Shown: one piece after another, positions 1 to 8,025 of the stretch
How the letters are laid out: each line of letters opens with the position of its first letter
Position numbering within the stretch: position 1 is the stretch's first letter
Assembly: GCF_018129065.1 (NCBI RefSeq)
Contig: NZ_JAAEDM010000015.1
Location: 1-64,000, forward strand
DNA: 64,000 nt
Direction: 5' to 3'
Origin: Neoroseomonas soli
GTDB lineage: Bacteria > Pseudomonadota > Alphaproteobacteria > Acetobacterales > Acetobacteraceae
Program-made: the position numbers and the translations under genes
The notes under the pieces: model-generated
Told to the model about the DNA's origin: nothing
Database searches by the model: none
The model's input: only the letters and a program-made list of their open reading frames with translations

Positions 1-125
1 CCGCGCCCGCCCTGCCGCAGATGGATGCGGCCCCGCCGCCCCCGCCGCCGGCGGAACTGCTCGCCCCCGGCGCCGCGCCGCCGGCGCTGCCATCCCCCGA
101 CCTGCTTGCGCCCCGGACCCGCTGA
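1..125 (+). CDS. 3' end of an upstream gene, Pro/Ala-rich C-terminus (partial)
   Basis: An open frame enters from the left edge (first full codon at position 3) and stops with TGA at 123-125. The visible 40 residues are Ala/Pro/Leu-rich with a run of six prolines, typical of a disordered C-terminal tail. The product cannot be named. The codon pattern fits a GC-rich coding region, and the stop lies 68 bp before the next gene, which favours a real gene end over chance. Confidence 0.5.
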   Translation, partial: APALPQMDAAPPPPPPAELLAPGAAPPALPSPDLLAPRTR

Positions 126-193
126 ACGCGGCGATACACAGGGGGCGGCCCTTGATCTATGGTCCGCGCCCCTCTCACCCACGGATCCCGAGA

Positions 194-1414
194 ATGACCG
201 AGGACTTCCACCGCATCCGCCGCCTGCCGCCCTATGTCTTCGCCGAAGTGAACGCGGCGAAGGCGAAGGCGCGCGCGGCAGCGGAGGACATCGTGGACCT
301 CGGCATGGGCAATCCGGACAGCCCGACGCCGCCGCACATCGTCGCCAAGCTGATCGAGGCGGTGCAGGACCCGCGGACGCACCGCTATTCGGTGTCCAAG
401 GGCATCCCGGGCCTGCGCAGGGCGTTGGCCGGTTACTACGACCGCCGCTTCGGCGTGAAGCTCGACCCCGAAACGGAAGTCGTCGCGACGCTGGGCTCCA
501 AGGAGGGACTCGCCAACCTCGCCCAGGCAATCAGCAGCCCGGGCGACACCATCCTGGTGCCGAACCCGTCCTATCCGATCCACCAGTTCGGCTTCATCAT
601 CGCCGGCGCCTCGGTGCGCAGCATCCCGTACACGCCGGATGATTCGATGCTGGCGGCGATCGACCGCGCGGTGCGCCATTCCGTGCCCAAGCCGACCGCG
701 GTGATCGTCAACTTCCCGTCCAATCCGACCGCGCTCGTCGCGTCGATCGAGTTCTATCGCGAGCTCGTGGCGCTCTGCCGCAGGCACGAGCTCTTCATCC
801 TGTCGGACCTCGCCTACGCCGAACTCTACTACGGCGACGTGCCGCCGCCCTCCGTGCTGGAAGTGCCGGGGGCGAAGGACATCACGGTCGAATTCACCTC
901 GATGTCCAAGACCTACAACATGCCGGGCTGGCGCATGGGCTTCGCGGCGGGCAACCCGCGGCTGATCGCCGCACTCGCGCGGGTGAAGTCCTATCTCGAC
1001 TACGGCGCCTTCACGCCGATCCAGGTCGCCGCCACCGCCGCGCTGAACGGCCCGCAGGACTGCATCGCGGAGATGCGCGCGCTCTACAAGGACCGCCGCG
1101 AGGTGCTGGTGAAGGGCCTGCGCGCCGTGGGGTGGGACGTGCCGGCGCCGGAGGCGTCGATGTTCCTCTGGGCGCCGATCCCGGAGCGTTTCCGCCATCT
1201 CGGCTCGGTCGGCTTCTCCAAGCTGCTGCTCGAGAAGGCGAAGGTCGCCGTCGCACCGGGCCTCGGCTTCGGCGAACATGGCGACGAACACGTGCGCATC
1301 GCGCTGGTGGAGAACAACCACCGCATCCGCCAGGCGCTGCGCGGCATCAAATCCTTCCTCGCCGGCGACAATGCCGCGCCGGCCGAAGCGCAGCAGGAAC
1401 TGACCAACGCATGA
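194..1414 (+). CDS. alaC: PLP-dependent class I/II aminotransferase (AlaC-like)
   Basis: 406 aa, fold-type I aminotransferase of the alanine/LL-diaminopimelate group. The N-terminal substrate loop (GMGNPD), the NPSYPIH segment and the PLP lysine in SMSKTYNMPGWR (K239) are visible. It would exchange an amino group between an amino acid such as alanine or glutamate and a 2-oxo acid in the cytoplasm. The ATG at 194 is chosen because the 14 codons upstream of it do not look conserved. The stop overlaps the start of hom by 4 bp, so the two are translationally coupled, suggesting a shared role in aspartate-family amino acid metabolism. The exact substrate cannot be read from the sequence. Confidence 0.85.
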   Translation: MTEDFHRIRRLPPYVFAEVNAAKAKARAAAEDIVDLGMGNPDSPTPPHIVAKLIEAVQDPRTHRYSVSKGIPGLRRALAGYYDRRFGVKLDPETEVVATLGSKEGLANLAQAISSPGDTILVPNPSYPIHQFGFIIAGASVRSIPYTPDDSMLAAIDRAVRHSVPKPTAVIVNFPSNPTALVASIEFYRELVALCRRHELFILSDLAYAELYYGDVPPPSVLEVPGAKDITVEFTSMSKTYNMPGWRMGFAAGNPRLIAALARVKSYLDYGAFTPIQVAATAALNGPQDCIAEMRALYKDRREVLVKGLRAVGWDVPAPEASMFLWAPIPERFRHLGSVGFSKLLLEKAKVAVAPGLGFGEHGDEHVRIALVENNHRIRQALRGIKSFLAGDNAAPAEAQQELTNA

Positions 1415-2703
1415 ACCGTCCGCTTGCCATTGCGGTCGCCGGCCTGGGAACGGTCGGCGCCGGGGTCGTCAACGTGCTGCGCGCGAATGCGGACATCATC
1501 GCCGCGCGCGCGGGGCGGCCGATCGCCGTCACCGCCATCTCCGCCCGCGACCGCTCCCGCGACCGCGGCATCCCGCTGTCGGGCCTGCGCTGGTACGAGG
1601 ACCCCGTGGCACTCGCCGCCGACCCGCAGGTCGAGGTGGTGGTGGAGTGCATCGGCGGCTCCGACGGCCCGGCCAAGGCGCTGGTGGAAGCGGCGCTCGC
1701 CGCGGGCAAGCACGTCGTCACCGCCAACAAGGCGCTGCTCGCGGTGCATGGCGCGGCGCTCGCCCAGGCCGCCGAGGCCAAGGGCGTGGCACTCGCCTTC
1801 GAGGCATCGGTCGCCGGCGGCATCCCCGCGATCAAGGCGGTGCGGGAAGGGCTCGCGGCCAACCGCATCCAGCGCGTCGCCGGCATCCTGAACGGCACCT
1901 GCAACTACATCCTGACGACGATGCGGACCGAGCGGCGCGAATTCGCCGAGGTGCTGCACGAGGCGCAGAAGCTCGGCTACGCCGAGGCCGATCCCTCCTT
2001 CGACATCGACGGCATCGACGCGGCGCACAAGCTGGCGATCCTCGCGGCGCTCGCCTTCGGGCGGCCGGTGGATTTCTCCGCCGTGCACGTGGAAGGCATC
2101 CGCGACGTCTCCGCGCTCGACATCGCGCTCGCCGAGGAACTCGGCTACCGCATCAAGCTGCTCGGCATCGCCAAGCGCGAGGAAGGCGGCATCTCGACCC
2201 GCGTGCATCCCTGCATGGTGCCGGTCGGCGCGCCGATCGCGCGGGTGGACGGCGTGTTCAACGCCGTGGTCGCGGAAGGCGATTTCGTCGGCCGCGTGAT
2301 GATGGAAGGCCGCGGCGCCGGGGCGGGGCCGACGGCCTCGGCCGTGGTGGCGGACCTGGTGGACATCGCCCGCGGGCGCTTCACCCCGGTCTGGGGCGCG
2401 GCCTCCGCCGCGCTGAAGCCGGAGCCGTCGCTGCCGATGGACCGCCATGTCGGCGCCTATTACCTGCGCCTGATGGTGGTGGACCGGCCCGGCGTGATCG
2501 CCGACGTGACGGGCGTGCTGCGCGACCACGCGATCAGCCTCGAATCCATGCTCCAGCGCGGTCGCGCGCCGGGCGAGGCGGTGCCGGTGGTGCTGACCAC
2601 CCACGAGACGAGCGAGGCCTCCGTGCGCGCCGCCCTCGCGCGCATCGCCGCACTCGATGCGGTAGTGGAAAGGCCGGCGCTGATCCGCATCGAGGCACTT
2701 TAG
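1411..2703 (+). CDS. hom: Homoserine dehydrogenase
   Basis: 430 aa. NAD(P)H-dependent reduction of aspartate semialdehyde to homoserine, the branch point to threonine and methionine. The N-terminal Rossmann motif (AGLGTVGAGVVNVL), the VTANKALL segment, the catalytic-region motif GILNGTCNYILT and a C-terminal ACT domain (from about residue 350, YYLRLMVVDRPGVIADVTG) are all present and in the usual order. The ACT domain implies allosteric feedback, classically by threonine. Length is normal. The ATGA overlap with the upstream aminotransferase shows coupling, and a strong GC hairpin follows the stop. Confidence 0.95.
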   Translation: MNRPLAIAVAGLGTVGAGVVNVLRANADIIAARAGRPIAVTAISARDRSRDRGIPLSGLRWYEDPVALAADPQVEVVVECIGGSDGPAKALVEAALAAGKHVVTANKALLAVHGAALAQAAEAKGVALAFEASVAGGIPAIKAVREGLAANRIQRVAGILNGTCNYILTTMRTERREFAEVLHEAQKLGYAEADPSFDIDGIDAAHKLAILAALAFGRPVDFSAVHVEGIRDVSALDIALAEELGYRIKLLGIAKREEGGISTRVHPCMVPVGAPIARVDGVFNAVVAEGDFVGRVMMEGRGAGAGPTASAVVADLVDIARGRFTPVWGAASAALKPEPSLPMDRHVGAYYLRLMVVDRPGVIADVTGVLRDHAISLESMLQRGRAPGEAVPVVLTTHETSEASVRAALARIAALDAVVERPALIRIEAL

Positions 2704-2710
2704 CCCCGGG

Positions 2711-2742
2711 GCGGCCGGGGGGGGGGCTCTGCCCCTGGCCGC
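2711..2742 (+). terminator. Stem-loop after hom
   Basis: GCGGCCGGGG (2711-2720) pairs with CCCCTGGCCGC (2732-2742), with one bulge, in the 90-bp gap between hom and glpX. There is no T-tract, so it may be an attenuator or processing structure rather than a classical intrinsic terminator. Confidence 0.45.
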
Positions 2743-2793
2743 GCGAATCCAGGCACTGGTATAGACTGGGGTGGAATCACAGGAGAACGCCCC

Positions 2794-3804
2794 ATGCCCG
2801 AGACCGCCACCCCGCCCGGAATGGTCGTGGACCGCAACCTGGCCCTGGAACTGGTGCGCGTCACCGAGGCCGCGGCGCTTGCCGCCTCCCGGTGGATCGG
2901 GCGCGGCGACAAGAACTCCGCCGACGGCGCGGCGGTCGAGGCGATGCGCAAGGCCTTCGACACCGTCGCCATCACCGGCACCGTCGTCATCGGCGAGGGC
3001 GAGATGGACGAGGCGCCGATGCTCTACATCGGCGAGAAGGTCGGCCTCTACGCGCGCGCCGGCGGCGGGCCGGAAGTCGATATCGCGGTCGATCCGCTCG
3101 AAGGCACCTCCATCACCGCCAAGGGCGGGCCGAACGCCATCGCCACGGTCGCGCTGGCCGAGAAGGGTGGCTTCCTGCACGCCCCCGACATCTACATGGA
3201 CAAGATCGCGGTGGGCCCCGGCCTGCCGGACGGCGTGGTCAACCTCGACGCCTCCCCCGAGGAGAACCTGCGCGAACTCGCCAAGGCCAGGAAGTGCGAC
3301 ATCAGCGACCTGATGGTCTGCACTCTCGATCGCGATCGCCACAAGGAGATGATCAAGGCCTGCCGCGCCGCCGGCGCGCGCATCACCCTGATCGGCGACG
3401 GCGACGTGGCGGGCGTGATCAACGTCAGCCAGCGCGATGCGGGCATCGACATCTACATGGGCTCGGGCGGCGCGCCGGAAGGCGTGCTGGCGGCCGCGGC
3501 GCTGCGCTGCATCGGCGGCCAGATGCAGGGCCGCCTGATGTTCGAGAACGAGGAGCAGATCGCCCGCGCCGCCACCATGGGCGTGACGGACCCGAACCGG
3601 ATCTACGGCGTCGAGGACATGGCCCGGGGCGACGTGATGTTCGCCGCGACCGGCGTGACCTCGGGCGCCATGCTGCGCGGCGTGCGGCGCTTCGCCGGCG
3701 GGGCCTACACGCATTCGATTGTGATGCGCTCGAAGTCCGGCACCGTCCGGTACGTCGAGGGTCACCACAACTTCGCCCGCAAGCCCAGCGCCTTCGTCGC
3801 CTGA
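2794..3804 (+). CDS. glpX: Class II fructose-1,6-bisphosphatase
   Basis: 336 aa, the usual GlpX length. Metal-dependent hydrolysis of fructose-1,6-bisphosphate to fructose-6-phosphate for gluconeogenesis; many alphaproteobacterial GlpX proteins also act on sedoheptulose-1,7-bisphosphate. The metal-binding motifs GEGEMDEAPML and VDPLEGTSITAKGGPNA are intact, as is the C-terminal AFAGGAYTHS-type region. An AGGAG ribosome-binding site lies 8 bp before the ATG. Its TGA overlaps the recJ start. Confidence 0.95.
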   Translation: MPETATPPGMVVDRNLALELVRVTEAAALAASRWIGRGDKNSADGAAVEAMRKAFDTVAITGTVVIGEGEMDEAPMLYIGEKVGLYARAGGGPEVDIAVDPLEGTSITAKGGPNAIATVALAEKGGFLHAPDIYMDKIAVGPGLPDGVVNLDASPEENLRELAKARKCDISDLMVCTLDRDRHKEMIKACRAAGARITLIGDGDVAGVINVSQRDAGIDIYMGSGGAPEGVLAAAALRCIGGQMQGRLMFENEEQIARAATMGVTDPNRIYGVEDMARGDVMFAATGVTSGAMLRGVRRFAGGAYTHSIVMRSKSGTVRYVEGHHNFARKPSAFVA

Positions 3805-5585
3805 TGGATGGCGCGGGGGCGTCAGGGCCTGTCCTCGGGGTCGAGCGCAGCGTGACCGGCCGCCGCTGGCTGTGGCGGCCGGCGGATGCGCGAACGGGGC
3901 TCGGCATCGCCCAGCGCCTTGGCCTGCCGGAAATGGTCGGCCGGCTGCTCGCCGCGCGCGGCATCGGGCTCGACCACGCCGCCGACTTCCTCGAACCGAC
4001 GCTGCGCGTGCTGATGCCGGACCCCTCGGCGCTCGCGGACATGGACGCGGCGGCGGACCGGCTCGCGGCGGCGGTGCGCAGCGGGGAGCACGTCGCGGTC
4101 TTCGGCGACTACGACGTGGACGGGGCCTGCTCCGGCGCGCTGATGTCGCGTTTCCTGCGCGACCTCGGCTGCGAGGTGACGCCCTATGTCCCCGACAGGC
4201 TGAAGGAGGGCTACGGCCCGAACGCGCCGGCGATCGCCGGGCTTTGCGACGGCGGCGCCTCCCTGCTCGTCTGCGTGGATTGCGGCATCGCGGCGGGCGA
4301 GGCGCTTGCCGCCGCCGAGAACCGCGCCGATGTGGTGGTGCTGGACCATCACAAGGCGGAAGGGCCGCTGCCGCGCATCCTCGCGGCGGTGAACCCGAAC
4401 CGGCTCGACTGCGGCTCGGGCCTGCATCACGTCTGCGCGGCGGCGGTCGCCTTCCTCGCCGCCGCGGCGACGGTGCGCGTGCTGCGCAAGGCCGGCTGGT
4501 TCGCGCGCCGGCCCGAGCCTGATCTGCTCGGGCTGCTCGACCTGGTGGCGCTTGCCACCGTCTGCGACGTCATGCCTCTGACCGGCTTCAACCGTGCGCT
4601 TGTCGCGCAGGGGCTGAAGGTGATGGGGCGGCGGGGCAGGGCGGGGATCGCCGCGCTGCTCGAGGTGACCGGGGCGCGGGATGCGCCCTCGGCCCATACG
4701 CTCGGCTTCCTGCTCGGGCCGCGGATCAACGCTTCCGGGCGCATCGGGGAGCCCGATCTCGGCCTGCGCCTGTTGCTCTGCGAGGACGCCGTCGAGGCGC
4801 GCGTCATCGCCGAGAAGCTCGACGCCGTGAACCGCCGGCGGCAGGAGGTGGAGGGCGAGGTCCTCGCCGCCGCCCACGCCATGGCCGAAGCCCAGGCCGC
4901 CGAGGGCCGCGCCGTGCTGCTGCTGGTCGGCGAGGGCTGGCACCCCGGCGTGGTCGGCATCGTCGCCGGCCGCATGAAGGAACGCTTCAACCGCCCGGCC
5001 TGCGTCGCCGGGCTCGCGGATGGGCTGGCCAAGGGCTCGGGCCGCTCGGTGCCGGGGGTGGACCTGGGTGCGGCGGTGATCGCGGCGCGCCAGGCCGGGT
5101 TGCTGGAGACGGGCGGCGGGCACGCGATGGCCGCCGGCTTCTCCTTCCGCGCCGGGCGGCACGAGGAAGTGCACGCCTATCTCGAGGAACGCCTCCAGCA
5201 CGCGGCGTTGCTGCCTGCCGCGGCCGACCTGCTGGTGGAGGGCACGCTGAACGTCCTCGCCGCGCAGGCGGACCTGGCGAAGGACGTGGCACGCCTCGCG
5301 CCCTTCGGGCCGGGCAACGAGGAGCCGATCTTCGTCATCCAGCGCGCCCGGGTGGTCAAGGCCGATCGCGTCGGCAAGGAGGGCGCGACGGTGCGCGCCA
5401 TCGTGGAAGGCGAGGGTGGCGGCCGGCTCAAGACCATCTGCTTCCGCGCCAAGGACGGGCCGCTCGCGCAGACCCTGCTGGCCGCGGACAGGGTGCCGCT
5501 GCACCTTTGCGGCCACCTGCGCGCGGAACAGTGGAACGGGGAGGTCAGCGCCTCCCTGCAGGTGGTGGACGCCGCGCCGGCTTAG
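3804..5585 (+). CDS. recJ: Single-stranded-DNA-specific exonuclease RecJ
   Basis: 593 aa. A 5'-3' ssDNA exonuclease acting in recombination, mismatch repair and restart. DHH-family motifs appear in order: FGDYDVDGACSGAL (motif I), VCVDCGI, VVLDHHKAEG (the DHH motif), and the DHHA1 motif GGGHAMAAGF near residue 440, followed by the OB-fold C-terminus. The start at 3804 shares bases with the glpX stop (TGATG), so translation is probably coupled. The reading frame stays open far upstream, but that region is antisense to or out of frame with hom and glpX. Confidence 0.95.
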   Translation: MDGAGASGPVLGVERSVTGRRWLWRPADARTGLGIAQRLGLPEMVGRLLAARGIGLDHAADFLEPTLRVLMPDPSALADMDAAADRLAAAVRSGEHVAVFGDYDVDGACSGALMSRFLRDLGCEVTPYVPDRLKEGYGPNAPAIAGLCDGGASLLVCVDCGIAAGEALAAAENRADVVVLDHHKAEGPLPRILAAVNPNRLDCGSGLHHVCAAAVAFLAAAATVRVLRKAGWFARRPEPDLLGLLDLVALATVCDVMPLTGFNRALVAQGLKVMGRRGRAGIAALLEVTGARDAPSAHTLGFLLGPRINASGRIGEPDLGLRLLLCEDAVEARVIAEKLDAVNRRRQEVEGEVLAAAHAMAEAQAAEGRAVLLLVGEGWHPGVVGIVAGRMKERFNRPACVAGLADGLAKGSGRSVPGVDLGAAVIAARQAGLLETGGGHAMAAGFSFRAGRHEEVHAYLEERLQHAALLPAAADLLVEGTLNVLAAQADLAKDVARLAPFGPGNEEPIFVIQRARVVKADRVGKEGATVRAIVEGEGGGRLKTICFRAKDGPLAQTLLAADRVPLHLCGHLRAEQWNGEVSASLQVVDAAPA

Positions 5586-5716
5586 AGACCGTTTGAGAAT
5601 GCCGGCACCGGCCCGCATCCCCACGCGGCCATCCAACGACAGTATCCTGGATGGGTGGCCGGGTGGGCGGTGCCGGAGTTGAGCATGCGCCATCCGGCGC
5701 ATTCTCAAGCGGTCTC
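5585..5716. repeat. Long imperfect hairpin between convergent recJ and kdgK
   Basis: GAGACCGTTTGAGAATGC (5585-5602) is matched by its reverse complement at 5699-5716 with a single change that still allows a G-U pair. Inside are further complementary blocks: CCGGCACCG against CGGTGCCGG, and GGCCATCCA against TGGATGG...GGCC. The whole 132-nt stretch can fold into one long hairpin. It lies between two genes that point at each other, so it could be a bidirectional terminator or a mobile palindromic repeat. Confidence 0.6.
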
Positions 5717-5753
5717 CCAGGCCATTCCGCCGGCAACAGCGCCGCCGCCTGCC

Positions 5754-6683
5754 TCAGGCCGGCGTGGCGGCGAGCAGGGCGCGGACCTGCTCCGCGCGAG
5801 GGATCGGCGCCACCGCCCCATACCCGGTCGTCGACAGGGCGGCGGCGGCATTGGCGTAGCGTGCGGCCTCCTCCGGCGCGTCGCCGGTCAGCAGGCGCGC
5901 CAGGAAGGCGCCCGCGAAGGTATCCCCCGCGCCCGTCGCATCCACCGAGGCGACGCGATGGGCCGGGATGCGCGTTCGCCTGTCCCGCGTCGCGACCAGG
6001 CAGCCCGCCGCGCCGCATTTCAGCAGCACCAGCGGGCAGAGGCGCAGGTAGTAGTCCGCCACCGAATCCGGATTGGTAAGCCCGGTCAGCGTCGTGGCGT
6101 CGTCGAGGGAGGGCAGGGCAATGTCCGCCATCCCGATCGCTGCGTGGATCACCGCCGCCGCCCGCGCCGTGGGCCAGAGCCGAAGCCGCAGGTTGGTGTC
6201 GTATGAAACGCGCACACCGGCGGCGCGCGCGATCCCGATCGCGCGGAAGGCTGCATCGCAGGCGCTCTCCGAGATGGCCTGGCTGATGCCCGAGAGATGC
6301 AGGACGCGCGTGGCCCGGATGGCGTCTTCCGGCACCTCCTCGGGCAGATAGCGCGCGGCGGCGCTGCCGCTGCGGTAGAAGGTGAAATGGTGCCCTGCGG
6401 CGTCATGGGAGACGAAGTAGATGCCGGTCGGCGCCTCTGCACGGCGGATCACCGTCGCGGTGTCCACGCCTTCGCGTGCCCAGAGCGCCATGAAGGAATC
6501 CCCCGGCCCGTCGCGCCCCACCGCGGTGACGTAGCCGACCGAGGCGCCGGAGCGCGCTGCGGCGATGGCGGCGTTGGACGTATCCCCGCCGTGCCCTTCC
6601 AGGTAGAGCATCCGCCCATCCGCTCCGGGCGGCTGCTGGTTGAACTCCAGCATGGGCTCGCCCATGCAGAGCAGGTCCGGCAT
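5754..6683 (-). CDS. kdgK: 2-dehydro-3-deoxygluconokinase (PfkB family)
   Basis: 309 aa PfkB/ribokinase-fold sugar kinase. It phosphorylates 2-keto-3-deoxygluconate to KDPG with ATP. The N-terminal GGDTSNAAIAAARSG substrate motif and the C-terminal signature DATGAGDTFAGAF (around residues 246-258, containing the catalytic Asp and anion hole) are intact. It begins 1 bp after the stop of the KDPG aldolase gene, so the two consecutive Entner-Doudoroff steps are in one operon. The specific substrate is inferred from the neighbour; a generic PfkB kinase is the fallback. Confidence 0.88.
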   Translation of the reverse strand: MPDLLCMGEPMLEFNQQPPGADGRMLYLEGHGGDTSNAAIAAARSGASVGYVTAVGRDGPGDSFMALWAREGVDTATVIRRAEAPTGIYFVSHDAAGHHFTFYRSGSAAARYLPEEVPEDAIRATRVLHLSGISQAISESACDAAFRAIGIARAAGVRVSYDTNLRLRLWPTARAAAVIHAAIGMADIALPSLDDATTLTGLTNPDSVADYYLRLCPLVLLKCGAAGCLVATRDRRTRIPAHRVASVDATGAGDTFAGAFLARLLTGDAPEEAARYANAAAALSTTGYGAVAPIPRAEQVRALLAATPA

Positions 6684-6684
6684 C

Positions 6685-7311
6685 TCAGGCCCTCATGATG
6701 CCGAGGGCCGCCTCGGCGGCCTTCTGCACGGCAGCGCGGTCGCCCGCGGCGATCAGCGCCTCGTCCACCAGGCGGCCGCCGATGCCGACGAAGGCGGCCC
6801 CGGCGGCGAGGTAGGCGGGCGTGTTGTCCGGATCGACCCCGCCGGTCGGGCAGAAGACGACGTCCGGAAAGACTGAGCGCAGCGACCTGATATGCCCAGG
6901 GCCCCCGGTCGAGCTCGCCGGGAAGATCTTCACCACGTCGGCCCCGGCGGCCAGTGCCGAGCGCACCTCCGTGGGCGTCAGCGCACCGAGCATCAGGCAG
7001 GCCCCGGCATCCTGCACCGTGTCGGCAAGTGAAGGATCCACCCAGGGCGCCACGACGAAGCGCGCCCCGGCCTCGAGGCATGCCTCTGCCGTCCGCGCAT
7101 CCGGCACGGTGCCGGCCCCGATCAGCAGTTCGGGGTCGGCGGCCAGCGCGCGGATCAGCGCAGGCGCTTCCGGCACGGTCATGGTGATCTCGAACACGCG
7201 CAGCCCGGCTTCCTGAAGCCAGGCGACGGCGGTGGCCGCGCGGGCGGCGGAGGAGGCGCGCACCACCGGGATGATGCGTGCTTCCTTCAGGCGGGGGATC
7301 AGCGGGTGCAT
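6685..7311 (-). CDS. eda: KDPG / 4-hydroxy-2-oxoglutarate aldolase
   Basis: 208 aa class I aldolase that splits KDPG to pyruvate and glyceraldehyde-3-phosphate. The catalytic Glu (FEITMTV), the substrate loop GAGTV and the Schiff-base lysine in DVVKIFPAS (about residue 128) are in place, and the phosphate-binding PTGGVDPDN follows. It is the first gene of a two-gene operon with kdgK (1-bp gap). No edd (dehydratase) is in the window, so the pair may serve galacturonate or ketodeoxygluconate catabolism. Confidence 0.92.
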   Translation of the reverse strand: MHPLIPRLKEARIIPVVRASSAARAATAVAWLQEAGLRVFEITMTVPEAPALIRALAADPELLIGAGTVPDARTAEACLEAGARFVVAPWVDPSLADTVQDAGACLMLGALTPTEVRSALAAGADVVKIFPASSTGGPGHIRSLRSVFPDVVFCPTGGVDPDNTPAYLAAGAAFVGIGGRLVDEALIAAGDRAAVQKAAEAALGIMRA

Positions 7312-7375
7312 GGCAGCCTCGGACTTGGCGACACCATGCTCGGGGCGCCTCGCACCGGAGGCAAGGGGCGGGCGG

Positions 7376-7675
7376 TCAGACCGCCATGCGATCGGCGGTT
7401 GCCTGCAGGGTGCGGGCGGCGGCGAGGGCGCGCTCGATCTCGGCCGCGGTCGTATCGAGGGCGCCGCGATAGCCGGCCACGCCTTCCCCGAGCCGCGCCA
7501 TGGTGCAGGAGAGGTCGCCGATGGCCGAGCGCAGCCCCTTCGTGGCTTCGGACTGCTCGCCGATGGCCTGCTCCAGGCGACGGAGCGCGAGGCGGAGCCG
7601 ATCCTCGGGCCGCAGCGGGAGGGTCGTGACGTTCGTCTCGGTTGCGGGGGATTCGCTGGGGACGGGCGCGGACAT
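7376..7675 (-). CDS. Small coiled-coil protein of unknown function
   Basis: 99 aa, not recognised. After a disordered 20-residue N-terminus, the rest is a predicted amphipathic helix with heptad-like Leu/Ala spacing (RLRLALRRLEQAIGEQ and onward). There is no signal peptide or membrane segment. A purine-rich GAGG lies upstream of the ATG, and an AT-rich promoter-like stretch with a CtrA-like motif is at 7695-7709. It ends 64 bp upstream of eda in the same direction and may or may not be co-transcribed. Confidence 0.6.
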   Translation of the reverse strand: MSAPVPSESPATETNVTTLPLRPEDRLRLALRRLEQAIGEQSEATKGLRSAIGDLSCTMARLGEGVAGYRGALDTTAAEIERALAAARTLQATADRMAV

Positions 7676-8025
7676 GGGGCCTCGGTGGAGGACGTTAACG
7701 AACGATTAGTGAATCTTCCTGAGGGATGCGAGCAAATTCGTCTTGTTTTTGTTCGCTTGTCGCGAAAATGCGTGAATCATCCTGCGGCCGGATTCACCAC
7801 GGGCGTCACACGATGAACCCGCATTCTCAAACTCTTGCGGGAAGCACGGCTGCTTGGCCGGCCGCTCATGCCGCGTGTCCTGTGTCCGTGCCGGCGCCGC
7901 GCCACAATCGCTGGTGGCGTGGCCGGCTCCGATACATCCCCACGCGCGCCTTTCGGCCTGCCGGCACGCCGAATTCCAACCACAGCCCCGATGCTCTATG
8001 ACGCAGCCCGGAGGTGGCTTACCCC
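7676..8025. other. AT-rich intergenic region, divergent promoters
   Basis: A 350-bp gap between the minus-strand coiled-coil gene and the plus-strand CNNM-family gene. Positions 7690-7780 are clearly AT-richer than the surroundings. They contain TTAA-N7-TTAG at 7695-7709 (one mismatch from the CtrA consensus TTAA-N7-TTAA) and an imperfect inverted repeat GCGAGCAAA/TTTGTTCGC around 7728-7755. A small CCCGCA/TGCGGG hairpin is at 7818-7841. No convincing coding sequence is seen. Minus-strand promoter hexamers TTGCTC and CACTAA with 18-bp spacing are possible. Confidence 0.4.

Noticed and set aside
1084-3768. 894-codon minus-strand open frame under hom and glpX
   Set aside because: It is antisense to two clear enzymes, is His/Arg/Asp/Gly-rich like reverse translation of GC-rich genes, and has no recognisable domain.
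3822-5708. 628-codon minus-strand frame under recJ
   Set aside because: Antisense shadow of recJ; composition dominated by R, H, A and G.
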